Shown one piece after another: positions 50,150 to 60,249 of a stretch of DNA of 64,000 bases; the stretch's first letter is position 1; the number at the start of each line of letters is the position of its first letter. Under the pieces are notes generated by a model. The model did no database searches. It saw only the letters and a list, made by a program, of their open reading frames with translations, and had not been told where the DNA came from. The position numbers and the translations under genes are program-made. This stretch comes from Trametopsis cervina (lineage: Eukaryota; Basidiomycota; Agaricomycetes; Polyporales; Irpicaceae): the NCBI GenBank assembly GCA_022385755.1, contig MU278386.1, positions 32,482 to 96,481 on the forward strand, written 5' to 3'.

Positions 50150-50984
50150 TACCCGAATGCACAACGTTTTCATTTCCCTCTTCACACACGCCACAACTGG
50201 GCCTCGATATCGTCGTTGTACTGCGGCGCGTACAACGCGCGGACTCTGAGTCAGTTTGGGAGGCCAGCATGACTGATGAGCACCGTCAGCCAGCAGTTGT
50301 TGTGGTGCGCACGTTGCTCTCAGAGTGGGCACCGGCTGGTGCGGGCGGGCGCTGTCGCATTTGTTGTGACTGCAGCCTATCAATGTGCTAAAATATGTTA
50401 CATAGGACATCTTGTTGTTGACTCCAATGGCTCGACAGCCCATCAGCTAGTTATGGAGGGTGAGACCAGACAAGTCAACATATACCGGCTTCTGTCGATG
50501 CTTAGCCCAGGTATGTGCTGTATCTTCGAGGACTCGCGCTGGACAAGGAGTTTGTGCGCGAGCACTCCAGCTCTCAGGCCAGCACCGTCGGGTGAGTGTT
50601 TGCGTCCTTGCTGTCTGTGCTCAAGTAATCATGTTATTGGAGGAAGCAGATATCGAATACGATTAAGTCTCCAACGACGACAAAATGCACAGCGCATTAT
50701 GTGAGAAGCCACGAGTCCCTGCACTGTACGAAGGAAGTACCTAAGACCAGTCAAGCCAACCAAGAGTCCGCGGAGCATGATCAGCGAGGTCGGGGGCGAG
50801 GACGAGGGGCGCGTGCGGGGAGAGGAAGTATCGAATAAGAGAGCGAAAAGAGCAGGAAGGAGCCGACTTGGGCTTATAAAATCTGGGGAAGACGGCTCTG
50901 TCCAAGCGAGACCGCCCGCCGCAGGGAAGAAATCCGCGTCGCCATGCCCAAACTGCTTCATGCGCGACGACAAAGTCGATAGGA
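50150..50984. other. Spacer between MFS gene and protease-like pseudogene
   Basis: Several open frames exist on both strands because the DNA is GC-rich, but none carries a recognisable family signature. Part may be the decayed 3' end of the pseudogene that follows. Confidence 0.45.
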
Positions 50985-52366
50985 GCCAAGTACGCAACAT
51001 CCGCCGTCCTACTTATACCGTCCCCGCTAGTGAGTGAGCAGCCCGCACACCCTCCCGTCGCCTGCTCCAGAGTCTCCGTGCCTGAAGAAGGGGCCGGACC
51101 CAGACGTGGAGGTGGGGGTATGAGGAAGGACAGCTGCCTCCCTCGACGATACACTGGGCATGCTCGCGTGGTAGCGGCAGACGACTGAACGGATGGTGTT
51201 CACGCGGTCGACTTCGAGTCCGGTCAGGATGGCCTTAATGCTGGGCTCGTCCTTCGTCCTTCGTCCTTCGTCCTTCGTCCTTCGTCCTTCGTCCCCGGGT
51301 CGGGATTGAACATATCATCGTCCGAGAGGATACAACCACACCTGAGGAGCCGGTCGCTAGGGTGTTCGAACGAGTGAGCATGAGTGAGCATGAGTGCTGG
51401 GTGGGATGGGGTACATCCACTTCTTGAAGTCGGCTGCGGCAGAGTGTCCGAGGTCGATGGCGCTCCCGACGAAATTGCGCCTGGTGACCATGTCGATGTG
51501 AACCTCGATGACCACCAAATCCTCCGTATAGCGTCCCTCGCCCATGCCAAAGTCGAGGCGGGGCGAAAAGACGACGTGGCCAGATGCAATTCGTCTCGTC
51601 CGCTCTGATTATCGATTTTGTCCTGGATATCCTAGACGCGAGCGTCGAAGGCGGCCTTGTCGAGGAACATAACGTTGATACGGCGCGTCCTCATGCCGTC
51701 CTTGCACTCATATTGCTCGTTCTCCGCCGCGTCGGGGTCGAGCACGACGTGCCGCACTGTGAGCTTGAAGAGCTTCCTACCAGGGGTGAAGTAGAAGCCT
51801 CTCGTGCCCTCGACGTGGGGTGAGTCGGCGTTGCAAATGGGGATGCTGAGGGAGGTGGAGGAGGGCTTACGGAGGTCGTGAGCGACGTTTGCGGTGATGG
51901 CGGGCTTGAACAACAGGGCGGAAGATAAGCTCGCCTCGGATTCGCGCATGTGGACCTGGATGTCGGTGATGTTGTTTTGGGCGAGGATACCGTGGCAGTG
52001 AACGGCGAGCTCACACCCCTTCTCGCGAGTGAGAGAGCCGTGGCGGACTCCGATGAAGATGACGGCGGGCGGGGAATCTTGGACATCTATGCCGATGCGA
52101 AGGAGAGTCATGCCCGTATACTGCGCACCCTGCTCCTACAGATGGATCTCCATCGCAGCACTGACGGTCTCATCCCAGACGCGGTTGAGAAAATGAGGGA
52201 CGAGAGGCGTCAAAACCTTGGCTTGCACGTAAGTGGTGCAAGAACCCTGGGAGGGCACCCAGGCACCACGATCGGATCGCGCGACGAGGATAGGCTTGGA
52301 CTCCAACCCGTAGTAGAAGTGGGCTGCCTCGAGGTTCGAAGGAAGGAAAGGAGCACTGGGGTCCAT
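50985..52366 (-). pseudogene. Trypsin-fold-like protein of an uncharacterised basidiomycete family, frameshifted
   Basis: The minus strand reads SNLEAAHFYYGLESKPILVA, DVQDSPPAVIFIGVRHGSLT, GILAQNNITDIQVHMRESE and FKLTVRHVVLDPDAAENEQY. After shifts of frame come GRYTEDLVVIEVHID, HAHSFEHPSDRLLR, ILTGLEVDRVNTIRS and HGDSGAGDGRVCGLLT, and then TADVAYLAPIDFVV. I know this order from multi-copy hypothetical proteins of agaricomycetes. The spacing of His (51749-51751), Asp (51519-51521) and Ser (51069-51071) follows the trypsin order. A 7-nt repeat (51248-51293) sits where the family has a conserved stretch, and the frame changes around it. A stop also follows CGLLT. A working product is unlikely. 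Family recall is from memory; the trypsin-like reading is inference. Confidence 0.7.
51248..51293. repeat. Heptanucleotide tandem repeat (CGTCCTT)n
   Basis: Six perfect CGTCCTT units and a partial seventh. On the minus strand it reads as repeated TKDEGRR in the host frame. The total length is not a multiple of three, so each gain or loss of a unit moves the reading frame of the pseudogene. Confidence 0.95.
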
Positions 52367-52530
52367 GGAGGGGATGGTGTACTGGGGCTGGTCAAGGATA
52401 TGCTGAGAGACGGTGTCAAAATTAGCTGATCCTCAGTACTTACCTTTTCAAGGAGCCGGTACGAGCCCACTGATAAAGAGACGCAACCGCCTTTTTTTTG
52501 CTGCCGACGATATCTTGCCGGAACGAGTGT

Positions 52531-52906
52531 GCGCTACCACGATCCTCACGACAACGTCCACTCAGCGTCACTAGCGCGAACCAGAGACTATTCGATGCCA
52601 GCTCATTGAGATCACGGTCGGTAGTAGAAAAGGATGCGGCGGACGCGTTTAAGCTGATCGTCAATGACGTCAATGCTCGCTCAAGCCATCGCCGGGGAAT
52701 CCGTACACAGGGCACACCGAGCATCGGCCGGATGAATAGTGGAGAACTGTGAGAAGACCAAGGAGGACAGAAGGAGCGCATATATGCAGTTAGCAGAGGG
52801 TGTGGAACGGACGTACGGCAGGGCGTACCGTCATGAAGCGCGTCTCGATGAGCGGACGGCAGCGGCGTTGCGTGCACTGGAGACGATCGACGCGATTTGC
52901 AATGGA
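52531..52906 (+). repeat. Dispersed coding-like repeat, copy A
   Basis: Matches 63661-64000 over most of its length. On the plus strand copy A reads NQRLFDASSLRSRSVVEKDA where copy B reads HQKLFEADSLRTRSVIDRDA. A second shared block is LAEGVERTYGRAYRHEARLD against LAEDVERTCSGAYRQDALLH. The changes are mostly K/R, D/E, S/T and V/I. This suggests the ancestor was a protein-coding gene on the plus strand. Copy A has stops and frame changes between the blocks. I do not recognise the family. Confidence 0.7.
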
Positions 52907-53179
52907 AGAAAGAGTGGAGGGAAGGTTCCGTGCAGTGAGTGATAGCAGAGGGAGAGGGAGTTGGAGGCGGGCGCATGTCACAGCTGAGCCTGAAGGCCAT
53001 GCGAGCCCGAGGGAAAGGACACGTTTATCGTTGAGGAAGAGCGCGGCGGACACGATGTAGTCACTGAGAGACCTTCTGAGAGGGCCTTCAATAAGTGTAT
53101 GGGTTCGCGACGCTCCACAGATCGATCGCGCCGCCGTGAGGGTTCGAGGAAATTCGGACAGAAGGCAGCCGATGGCCCA

Positions 53180-53400
53180 CTAAATGTGAGATTCGAGCTG
53201 TTCACCAGTGGGTCCTCGTGAGTCCACACGAAAAGGCGATCGAGGTGAACCAATCAGTGTGTGCTTCAGAGTGCGCGCTGATGGGTTCTTGTGTGTCCAC
53301 ACGCCACATCCACATTGCGGCGTTGTTCGAGTCTGACGAGGATCCGCGATCGGGCGAGGACACAGCTGAATTGAGTTCGTCAACTGGGGGCGGCGAGCAG
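53180..53400 (-). pseudogene. WD40 repeat relic
   Basis: The minus strand reads NAAMWMWRVDTQEP, then SEAHTDWFTSIAFSCGL, a degraded pair of WD40 blade halves. The DNA around 53280-53320 resembles the repeats of the NLR gene at 54708-60249, for example the stretch for HATIRLWHVDTRESIGEPL. It is probably a fragment of a former second copy or of an older 3' end of the same gene. No open frame of useful size remains. Confidence 0.6.
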
Positions 53401-53799
53401 TTAGTATGCAAAGTAATGGCTTACCCGTAGCGTAGCCTGACATAGATTACCACGTGTACCATGATATACATACGAGAGACTCGACTGGAGTCGCGAGATG
53501 CCTGCACCGAGATGACAAGCCCGGAACCGGAGGTCACACTGGGAGTTGGAAGGAAGCGTCTTCGGTGCGGAGCCTCAGATCCTAATGCGACAACCTCTGT
53601 CGCATCAGACCCGACGCCGCGGCTCATCGGCGCACCCTCAACTGATCCGAACTTGGGTACTCACCTCCATCCGACATCGTCATCCGATACTCCTCCCTAG
53701 TCAGAAAATGCGCTTTCGGAACAAACACGAAGAACTAAGATGAACGGTTATCCAAGACAGAGAGAAGGTAGAACCTTCAAGATCTTCTTGATGATCCTC
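53401..53799. other. Spacer between relics
   Basis: No recognisable gene. The plus-strand frame at 53461-53700 has no family signature. Confidence 0.45.
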
Positions 53800-54286
53800 G
53801 TATCACCGTTCCGAGGCACGCGTAACATATTCATGAGTAGTACGGTATCAGGTGTTGTGAGGTGCGCCAGACGTCTGCATTGACGGTGAGTTCGATTAGT
53901 ATGCATAGAATAGCCAACAACACTCACGCAAGGTCCCCAATAGCACTCGCGACATCTCCGGCAGCCACAGCACAATCGGCACGTTGATGACGCAATATTA
54001 TAGAACGAGAGGCAGTCTGCAACGTCCTACTCGAGCTTTGAAACAGAACCTCGCGCACCGCAGGATCATCCATGATCTTGATGTTGTCCTTCTTGATGGC
54101 TCCAGGAACAGCAGAGAACTGATCGTCTTTCGCATGTATCCAGGCTATTGTGAGGCAGGCTTTGTCGAGCAAGTTTGGCGTCTGTTCGGGAACTTTCTCA
54201 AAGTCTTCGAGAGCTTGCGGATGGGGGCTCATTGAGAAATACGTGGTCGCTCGTTTATAACATAGCAGGTAGTCGTTCAGGGACAT
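53800..54286 (-). pseudogene. DnaJ/TPR co-chaperone (P58IPK/DNAJC3-like) fragment
   Basis: The minus strand reads NDYLLCYKRATTYFSMSPHP, QALEDFEKVPEQTP, DKACLTIAWIHAKDDQFSAV, LQTASRSIILRHQRADCAVA and AAGDVASAIGDLA, and then LAHLTTPDTVLLM after an intron-like gap. These are tetratricopeptide helices of the fungal DNAJC3-type ER co-chaperone. About 30 residues normally found between the VREVLF and LQTAS segments are missing. The J domain and the C-terminal TPRs are absent. An upstream piece near 54350-54400 reads SPSVREFNEAAEVL and may be the preceding exon. Truncation and the internal loss mark it as a relic of a duplicated gene. Confidence 0.72.
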
Positions 54287-54707
54287 GTTTCATCAACGCA
54301 ATTAGAGCCGATGTTGACGTAGCTATGGCGGATGTGAGAACAAGCTAACCAAGGACCTCTGCGGCTTCGTTGAATTCTCTGACGGAAGGACTTGTTTGCG
54401 AATGATACAGCCCTATTATCTGTGACAAATCAGAGTTGCCATACAAACACAGAGACAGTGGCGGAGCGAGTGCTGCGGGCCATATTTTCCAGCGAAGTCA
54501 AGCAGAATGCGAGAGCAAGTCGAGCGTGGTAGCCGTCCAAAATCATGTATGGTGTTACAATAATATTGCAAATTACTGACTATAGTATGGCTATTTATGA
54601 TAATGGTAGACAAACGAAAGGACTCCGACTATCTTGGCAAGGCGTACGGGACCGGGTAAGGGGATGACATCGAGATTCGACAAAAGTAATACCGACCTAC
54701 AACATTA
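54287..54707. other. Spacer between TPR relic and NLR gene
   Basis: Apart from a possible relic exon near 54350-54400 and the A/T-rich 3' flank of the NLR gene, nothing is recognised. Confidence 0.45.
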
Positions 54708-57700
54708 TTACCATTCAAGCTGCTGTATAGCCTTTTCGTCCCAACATTGGTCCCAGCGTTCTCCGTGTACAAAGCGAGAGAGATCAAGACAAAGATAAGG
54801 CGCACCAGCAACCCATCGAGCGTCAGGTATGCAGAGCGACTCTCGATAGTCTGGGGGAACCCAGAAGAGGAGCTCGCGCTTGGGGCCAAGGATGTAGCCA
54901 GTATCTTCATCTATCTTTGAGGAATTGGTGTATTCAACGGGCTGAGATGCGGCTGAGATAGCAGGAGAAGGCACTGAGAGACATAGGACAACCAAAGGTG
55001 AGTAAGACGGAGCCTGAAGAGCGGACCCTGCACAAAGAAGCGGGGAGACATACCATTATTGTGCATGGACCCAGTAGCAGGTGCACTGGTGTCCCCGTCA
55101 GTGGGTGCAGCTTCGCTAGACAGCAGGGCGGGGAGTGAAGCAGGCGTTCCATGGGATGAGAGGCGAGCGGGAGGAGCAGGGTCAAGGATAGGTGAGCTCC
55201 ACAGTCGAACCGTGTAGTCCTCTGAGCCAGACAGGATCATCATGCCATCGGTTGAGAAGGCGACAGAGTGGACCCAGTCAGTGTGTCCCCTCAGAGGGCC
55301 ACCGATGGGCGCATGGGTCGCAACATTCCACACGCGGATTGTGTGGTCGCCTGAGCCTGATACGAGTGTTTTGCCGTCACGCGAAAAGGCGACAGAGGAG
55401 ACAGAGCGAGTGTGACCCTTTAGAGGTTCGCCGATAGATTCTCGTGTGTCCACATGCCACAGTCGAATTGTGGCGTGGTTCGATCCTGATGCGATGCTCT
55501 TGCCATTGGGCGAGAAGGCAACCGCGCGAACAGAGCCTTCATGCCCGCGGAGAGGCCCACCAATGCGCTGTCCCGTCGCCACATTCCACAGCATAATCGT
55601 CTTGTCGTGCGATCCCGAGGCAAGACATTGGCCATCCGGAGAGAAAGCAACAGACATCACCCAGTTGGTGTGGCCAGTGAGAGGCTCTCCTAGCTGCCTG
55701 CCTGTCACTGCACTCCACAGCCTGATGGTCTTGTCATCTGAGCCCGATGCGATGATATTGCCATTCGGGGAGAAGGCGACTGACTTGACAACCTCAGAGT
55801 GGCCCACAAGAGGTTCGCGTGCGAGCTGTCCCGTCTGCGGATCCCACACCCGGATGGTACGATCGCGTGATCCCGACGCAATAGTCCTCCCATCTGGGGA
55901 GAACGCCACCGAACACACCGAGTCCGTATGGCCTTGAAGCGGCTCTCCCACGGGCTGTCCAGTGCGGACGTCCCACAGGCGGATTGTGTTGTCGCTCGAT
56001 GCAGACGCAGCAGTCTTGTGATCTGGAGAGAACGCTACTGCGCGGACAGAATTGCTGTGCCCCGTTATAAGCCCGTGTTCTGCCTGCACGGTCTGTATCT
56101 TCCACACCCGAATGGTCTCATCGTCTGCAGCTGAGATCAGGGTCTGACCGTCTTTCAAAAAGGCAACAGAATTTATCCCCGCGATGTGACCCCTGAGCGG
56201 ATTGCCAACTGGCCGTCCAGTGTCCACCATCCACAACCGTATAGTCGTGTCCTCCGAGCCTGAGGCAACAGTGCGCCCATCAGGCGAGAACACAACAGAT
56301 GTGACCATGTCCGTGTGGCCTACAAAAGGGTCCCCCCTTGGCTGCCCGGTGGCTACATGCCATAGTTGGATTGTGTTGTCGTGTGCGCCAGATGCGAGTG
56401 TCCGGCCATCTGGCGAGAACGTGATGGAGGTGACTGAGTGTGTGTGGCCCTCAAGGGGCGCATAGAGCGGCTCTCTTGTGTCTGCATTCCACACGCGGAT
56501 CGTCTTGTCGTCTGACCCCGAGGCGAATGTCCTTCCACATGGCGAGAAGACAACTGAGTTGATACCACCTGTATGGCCAACAAGGGCTTCACCATCGGGC
56601 TCTCCACTCGGCACATGCCACAGACGGACTGTGTGGTCACGCGAACCTGAAACCAGTCTCTGTCCGTCACACGAGAACGCCACCGACTCTACCCAACCCG
56701 TATGGCCACGAAGAGCATCACCTATCTGCGTCCTAGTGGCTACGTCCCAGAGGCAGATGGTTCCGTCACGAGAGCCAGAGGCGATGATCTTGCCGTCGGG
56801 AGAGAACGTGACCGAGTTAACCAAGCTTGTATGACCTACGATGGGCTCCCCCATACGCTCTCCTGTCACCACATTCCATAGTTCAGCCGTGTTATTCAAA
56901 GAGCCCGTCGCGAAAATCGGTCCATCTGGTGCGACTGCAACGCTGAAGATGACACCACTTGTAGCTATGCGCAAAATGCACTGCGGCCACTGGATACCTT
57001 CTTTATTGGTAACACGAACACCGCCCGTGCAGACAGCAGAGTAGCATCGACTTATGAACGATGTTGGTGGCGCATATGCGAGGGCAGATAGGTAGAGGTG
57101 GGGCGTGGAAAGGGATATAGCAGCACCGCACATCGAAACGAATTGGTCCACATCCGCGAGCACGCCGTCCAGCTCGTCCACAGAGTCTCCGGCCATCCCG
57201 AGGTTTTCAATCCGGTTGTCCTAATTAGATTGTGAACACTCTCGATGCGCTTGCATAATAGTGGTGACGCACCTGAATCCATTTGCGTAACCCGGCAATT
57301 TGCGCGGATGCGCCATCAACCATCTTGTTCAAGGCCATAACCTCGAGCCAGTGCAGCAGCTTCGTTCCCAGAAACAGGTAGATATGTTCCAGTAAGGCTG
57401 ACAAAGATGGTGACGCTTTCAGGTGGGTATCCCAGAATCGGCAGGCATACACCAGCGCCGCGGGGACGTTCGTTGCAATTCTCTGTTCCAGGTCTTTCAC
57501 GTCCTTGTTAGGTATGTACGAGGTTTCGAGGTTGCAGATGTTGAACCGTAAGTGGGCTTTCATGACCCGGAATGACAACGCCGTGAGCGTTTGTTCCGCT
57601 GCCGAGGTATCGACCGTGTATACGTGGGTTTTCTTCGAGTCTGGGGAGGGAATGACATAGTCTCGGAACGAGGTGTGCGCTGGCTGTATGGCTTCATGCC

Positions 57701-60249
57701 CATTTCCGGATACGCCTCGGAACAATGATCCCAGATATGGGACGACTGCTTGAAACTCTTTTGCATCGTCTTCGCCCAGGAACGTGGTCCATGCTTGCAA
57801 CGATAGAGGCTCGCGGGCAGTGACGATCAGGGCAAGGATGTGTCGAATCTCGGCAATAAAATCATCTTTGGACACAGTTGGATCGTCCTTCACTGTATCA
57901 TCAACAAGCTGGTTGAGAACTGCCTCGTACAACGAAACGAGGCCGGAGTGGCGTCCTTTCTTGAGTCTGAGGAACCTCTCCTCCGGAGATGACTTGGGTG
58001 ACAGGCGTATGATGAATGAACACGCCGTAGCTACCCATTGGAACAGATTCTCCGCCCGAGCGACCAGGAAAGGTGCCCAATATTTCCTAATCTCAGCCCT
58101 CTTCGATTCGGGGTATTTCAAGGTGAGCTCCTGTTCTACATAGAGACTTATGTCGTCCTCAACGTTTTCATCTGAGATATCTATCGTGTCCACGCCTGCC
58201 AGTTGCTTGAGTTCGCTGACCATCCGTGGTTCAGGGCGTGAAGTGATGAGGAAGCGGATATTGGGAGGCAAGGACGTATTAGTGGCTAAACGGGAAAGGC
58301 AAGCAACAAGGGCATCGCGGTCCTTCTCCGCTACTTCATCTATCGCGTCGACAACAACAACAATCGGCCCTACGAATTCCAGCTTCTGCGCAGGTCTCAC
58401 GATAAAATCCTCGAGTTGCTGCAGTGGGGCCTGGGTGGTGCGTATCTCCCGGTCGGACTTGATAACCTCCAGAAGCGCTTGCCTCCATCCGTCGTCCACG
58501 TCGGCAAAGCCTCGCGAGATCGTGCTCAAGAAACGATCGACAGACCACTCAACTTGCTGAGATGCACTGAAGCAGAACGAGCCAGCAAGTCTTCGAAGCG
58601 TCCTGAAATTGTATGCGATCTCGTGTGCGATAGCGGACTTCCCAGACCCAGCGACACCAGTAAGAAGCAGAATCCGCTTCGACTCTTCGTCACCGACCGT
58701 TCCATGCAGTCTGTCGCTGATGTCTTCAAGTAGCCGACGCCGCGTTCCTTCCAGACACCGCTTGTCGAGCACGCAGCCTGCGCCTTTGGCGTACGGCATA
58801 TCGTCGAGGTAGCCTTTTTCGGCTGCAAGAGCTTCAGCTATACCGCTTGATTGAAACACTGTACACTTACTCAGTCCTTCTACACCTCCCTTAATCGTTT
58901 CCGCGAGCTCCAAAGTACGTATTACAGTGAGCTCCGTATGAATTGTTGCATCCTGTCCAAACTGATTCATCAGGGCCTGAAAAGATTCGATTTGGGCCGT
59001 GAGTTTCTTTTTTGCTTCTCCCGAGATATTCTTCACAGCGCGCATCGCTCAATCTCACATCAGCTTACAACTCGATGGAAGTCTGATCAAATTCAACTCA
59101 CCAAAGTTATCCGTCCTAACGTATTCCCGAATTAAGTGCGCGCATTCGAGCGTCGCGCGAGCCAATTTCTCAAATGATGCTTCGTGCATCTTGACCTTTT
59201 CCAATGCCTCCGCATTGTGAACAAACTCGTGTGCACGCTTCATCGCAGCCACCAGATTTCGAAGCTGCTCATCGGTCTCCAGTTGTTCTTTGATTACCTG
59301 CAGAATGGGCACATAAGTAGAAGAAACCAGGAGAACATAAGATAACCATATGTACCGCCGGTATAATCGAAAGTACTTTCCATGCGGCATGTGCGTATGG
59401 ATGAATCTGAACATAGACAGCGATTCAGGCTCAAAATATTCAGCGTTGGGAGGAACACACAAACCTTTGAGATTTCCTCGACTAGGCCTGCAAAAGCTCC
59501 AATATTCTTGAGTAAAGACACCCATGCACTCGCTGCATCGAGTGCAGCATCCGCAACTCCACCTGAGCCCTCATGGTTTCCTAATGCAGCCTGGACTGGT
59601 GCTGGGGCCGCGGTCATGTTTTCTACATTACTGCCTGCCTGTAAAATAGCTTCGTTGACAGTTTTGCTGCGATCCCGCTCGGTAATTTTGCATCGTATCA
59701 TTGCTTCCGGGATGTGTCGTGTTCTGCCATTGCCGTTCCCTGGTAGAGCGAGCTCAAGGGGAGCATCTATAGTTGATATACGTCAGCAGTGCAGCTTCGC
59801 AGAGAGTCATTGCCATCGCTGTGCACTTTACCTTGGTCAACGCCGCCATCTAATCTCTCGTCAACGTCGATGCGAACAGTGCCAACAGTTTTCTTGCACC
59901 CAGTCGGCCGACGTCTGAAGACAGTAAGTGTCATGGATGACTGTCTTTTCACATCACTATAACGATAGATGAATGCGGTTATCTCCAGCCCGATGCGAAA
60001 CAACTCGCCATAAGAAGTGTTCATTCCATGTTGGATTATATGTTCGTGTTGACTTTGCAGTCCTGTACACGCTTTGAGATACCTTAATCGAGACCCAGTA
60101 GCTATGTGCACCGTCGGGGAGGTCTGAACATCGTAAATCTGCCAACGACGGTGTGAACGACGAAGGGCAATGGCGACATCGATAGGGTGCAGCTCACCTG
60201 AGACTTTAATGTAACGCAGCCCGTCGTTGCTTGGTGCTGCTTCTGACAT
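54708..60249 (-). CDS. STAND/NLR receptor: C2-like, helical linker, NACHT, 14 WD40 repeats, conserved tail
   Basis: Predicted intracellular NLR-type receptor of about 1,600 residues. Exon 1 (60198-60249) joins to KVSDLRCSDLPDGAHSYW, a C2-like start with KSTRTYNPTWNEHFLW, then LTVFRRRPTGCKKTVGTVRI. A helical linker leads to the NACHT domain, with Walker A LLLTGVAGSGKSAIAHEIA, Walker B VVVVDAIDEVAEKD and sensor RFLITSRPEPR. After an intron near 57223-57272 comes one long exon with 14 WD40 units of 43 residues, consensus GHTxxVxSVAFSPDGxxxAS, enough for two seven-blade propellers. A last exon adds ELLFWVPPDYRESL and CLDLSRFVHGERWDQCW, a C-terminal mark seen in other basidiomycete proteins of this kind. 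Related HET-D/E and NWD proteins act in non-self recognition; that role is inferred. One N-terminal donor (GTTGTT) is weak. Confidence 0.88.

Noticed and set aside
50276..50704. 142-codon plus-strand frame after the MFS gene
   Set aside because: No family signature, and the reading is rich in Cys, Arg and Trp as expected for noise.
51224..51420. Repeated KDEGRRT-like peptide as a real low-complexity protein
   Set aside because: It is the translation of a 7-nt DNA repeat, on the strand of a frameshifted gene.
55024..55060. A 26-nt intron near the end of the NLR WD40 exon
   Set aside because: Too short for fungal splicing; a later acceptor gives an in-phase intron of about 81 nt.
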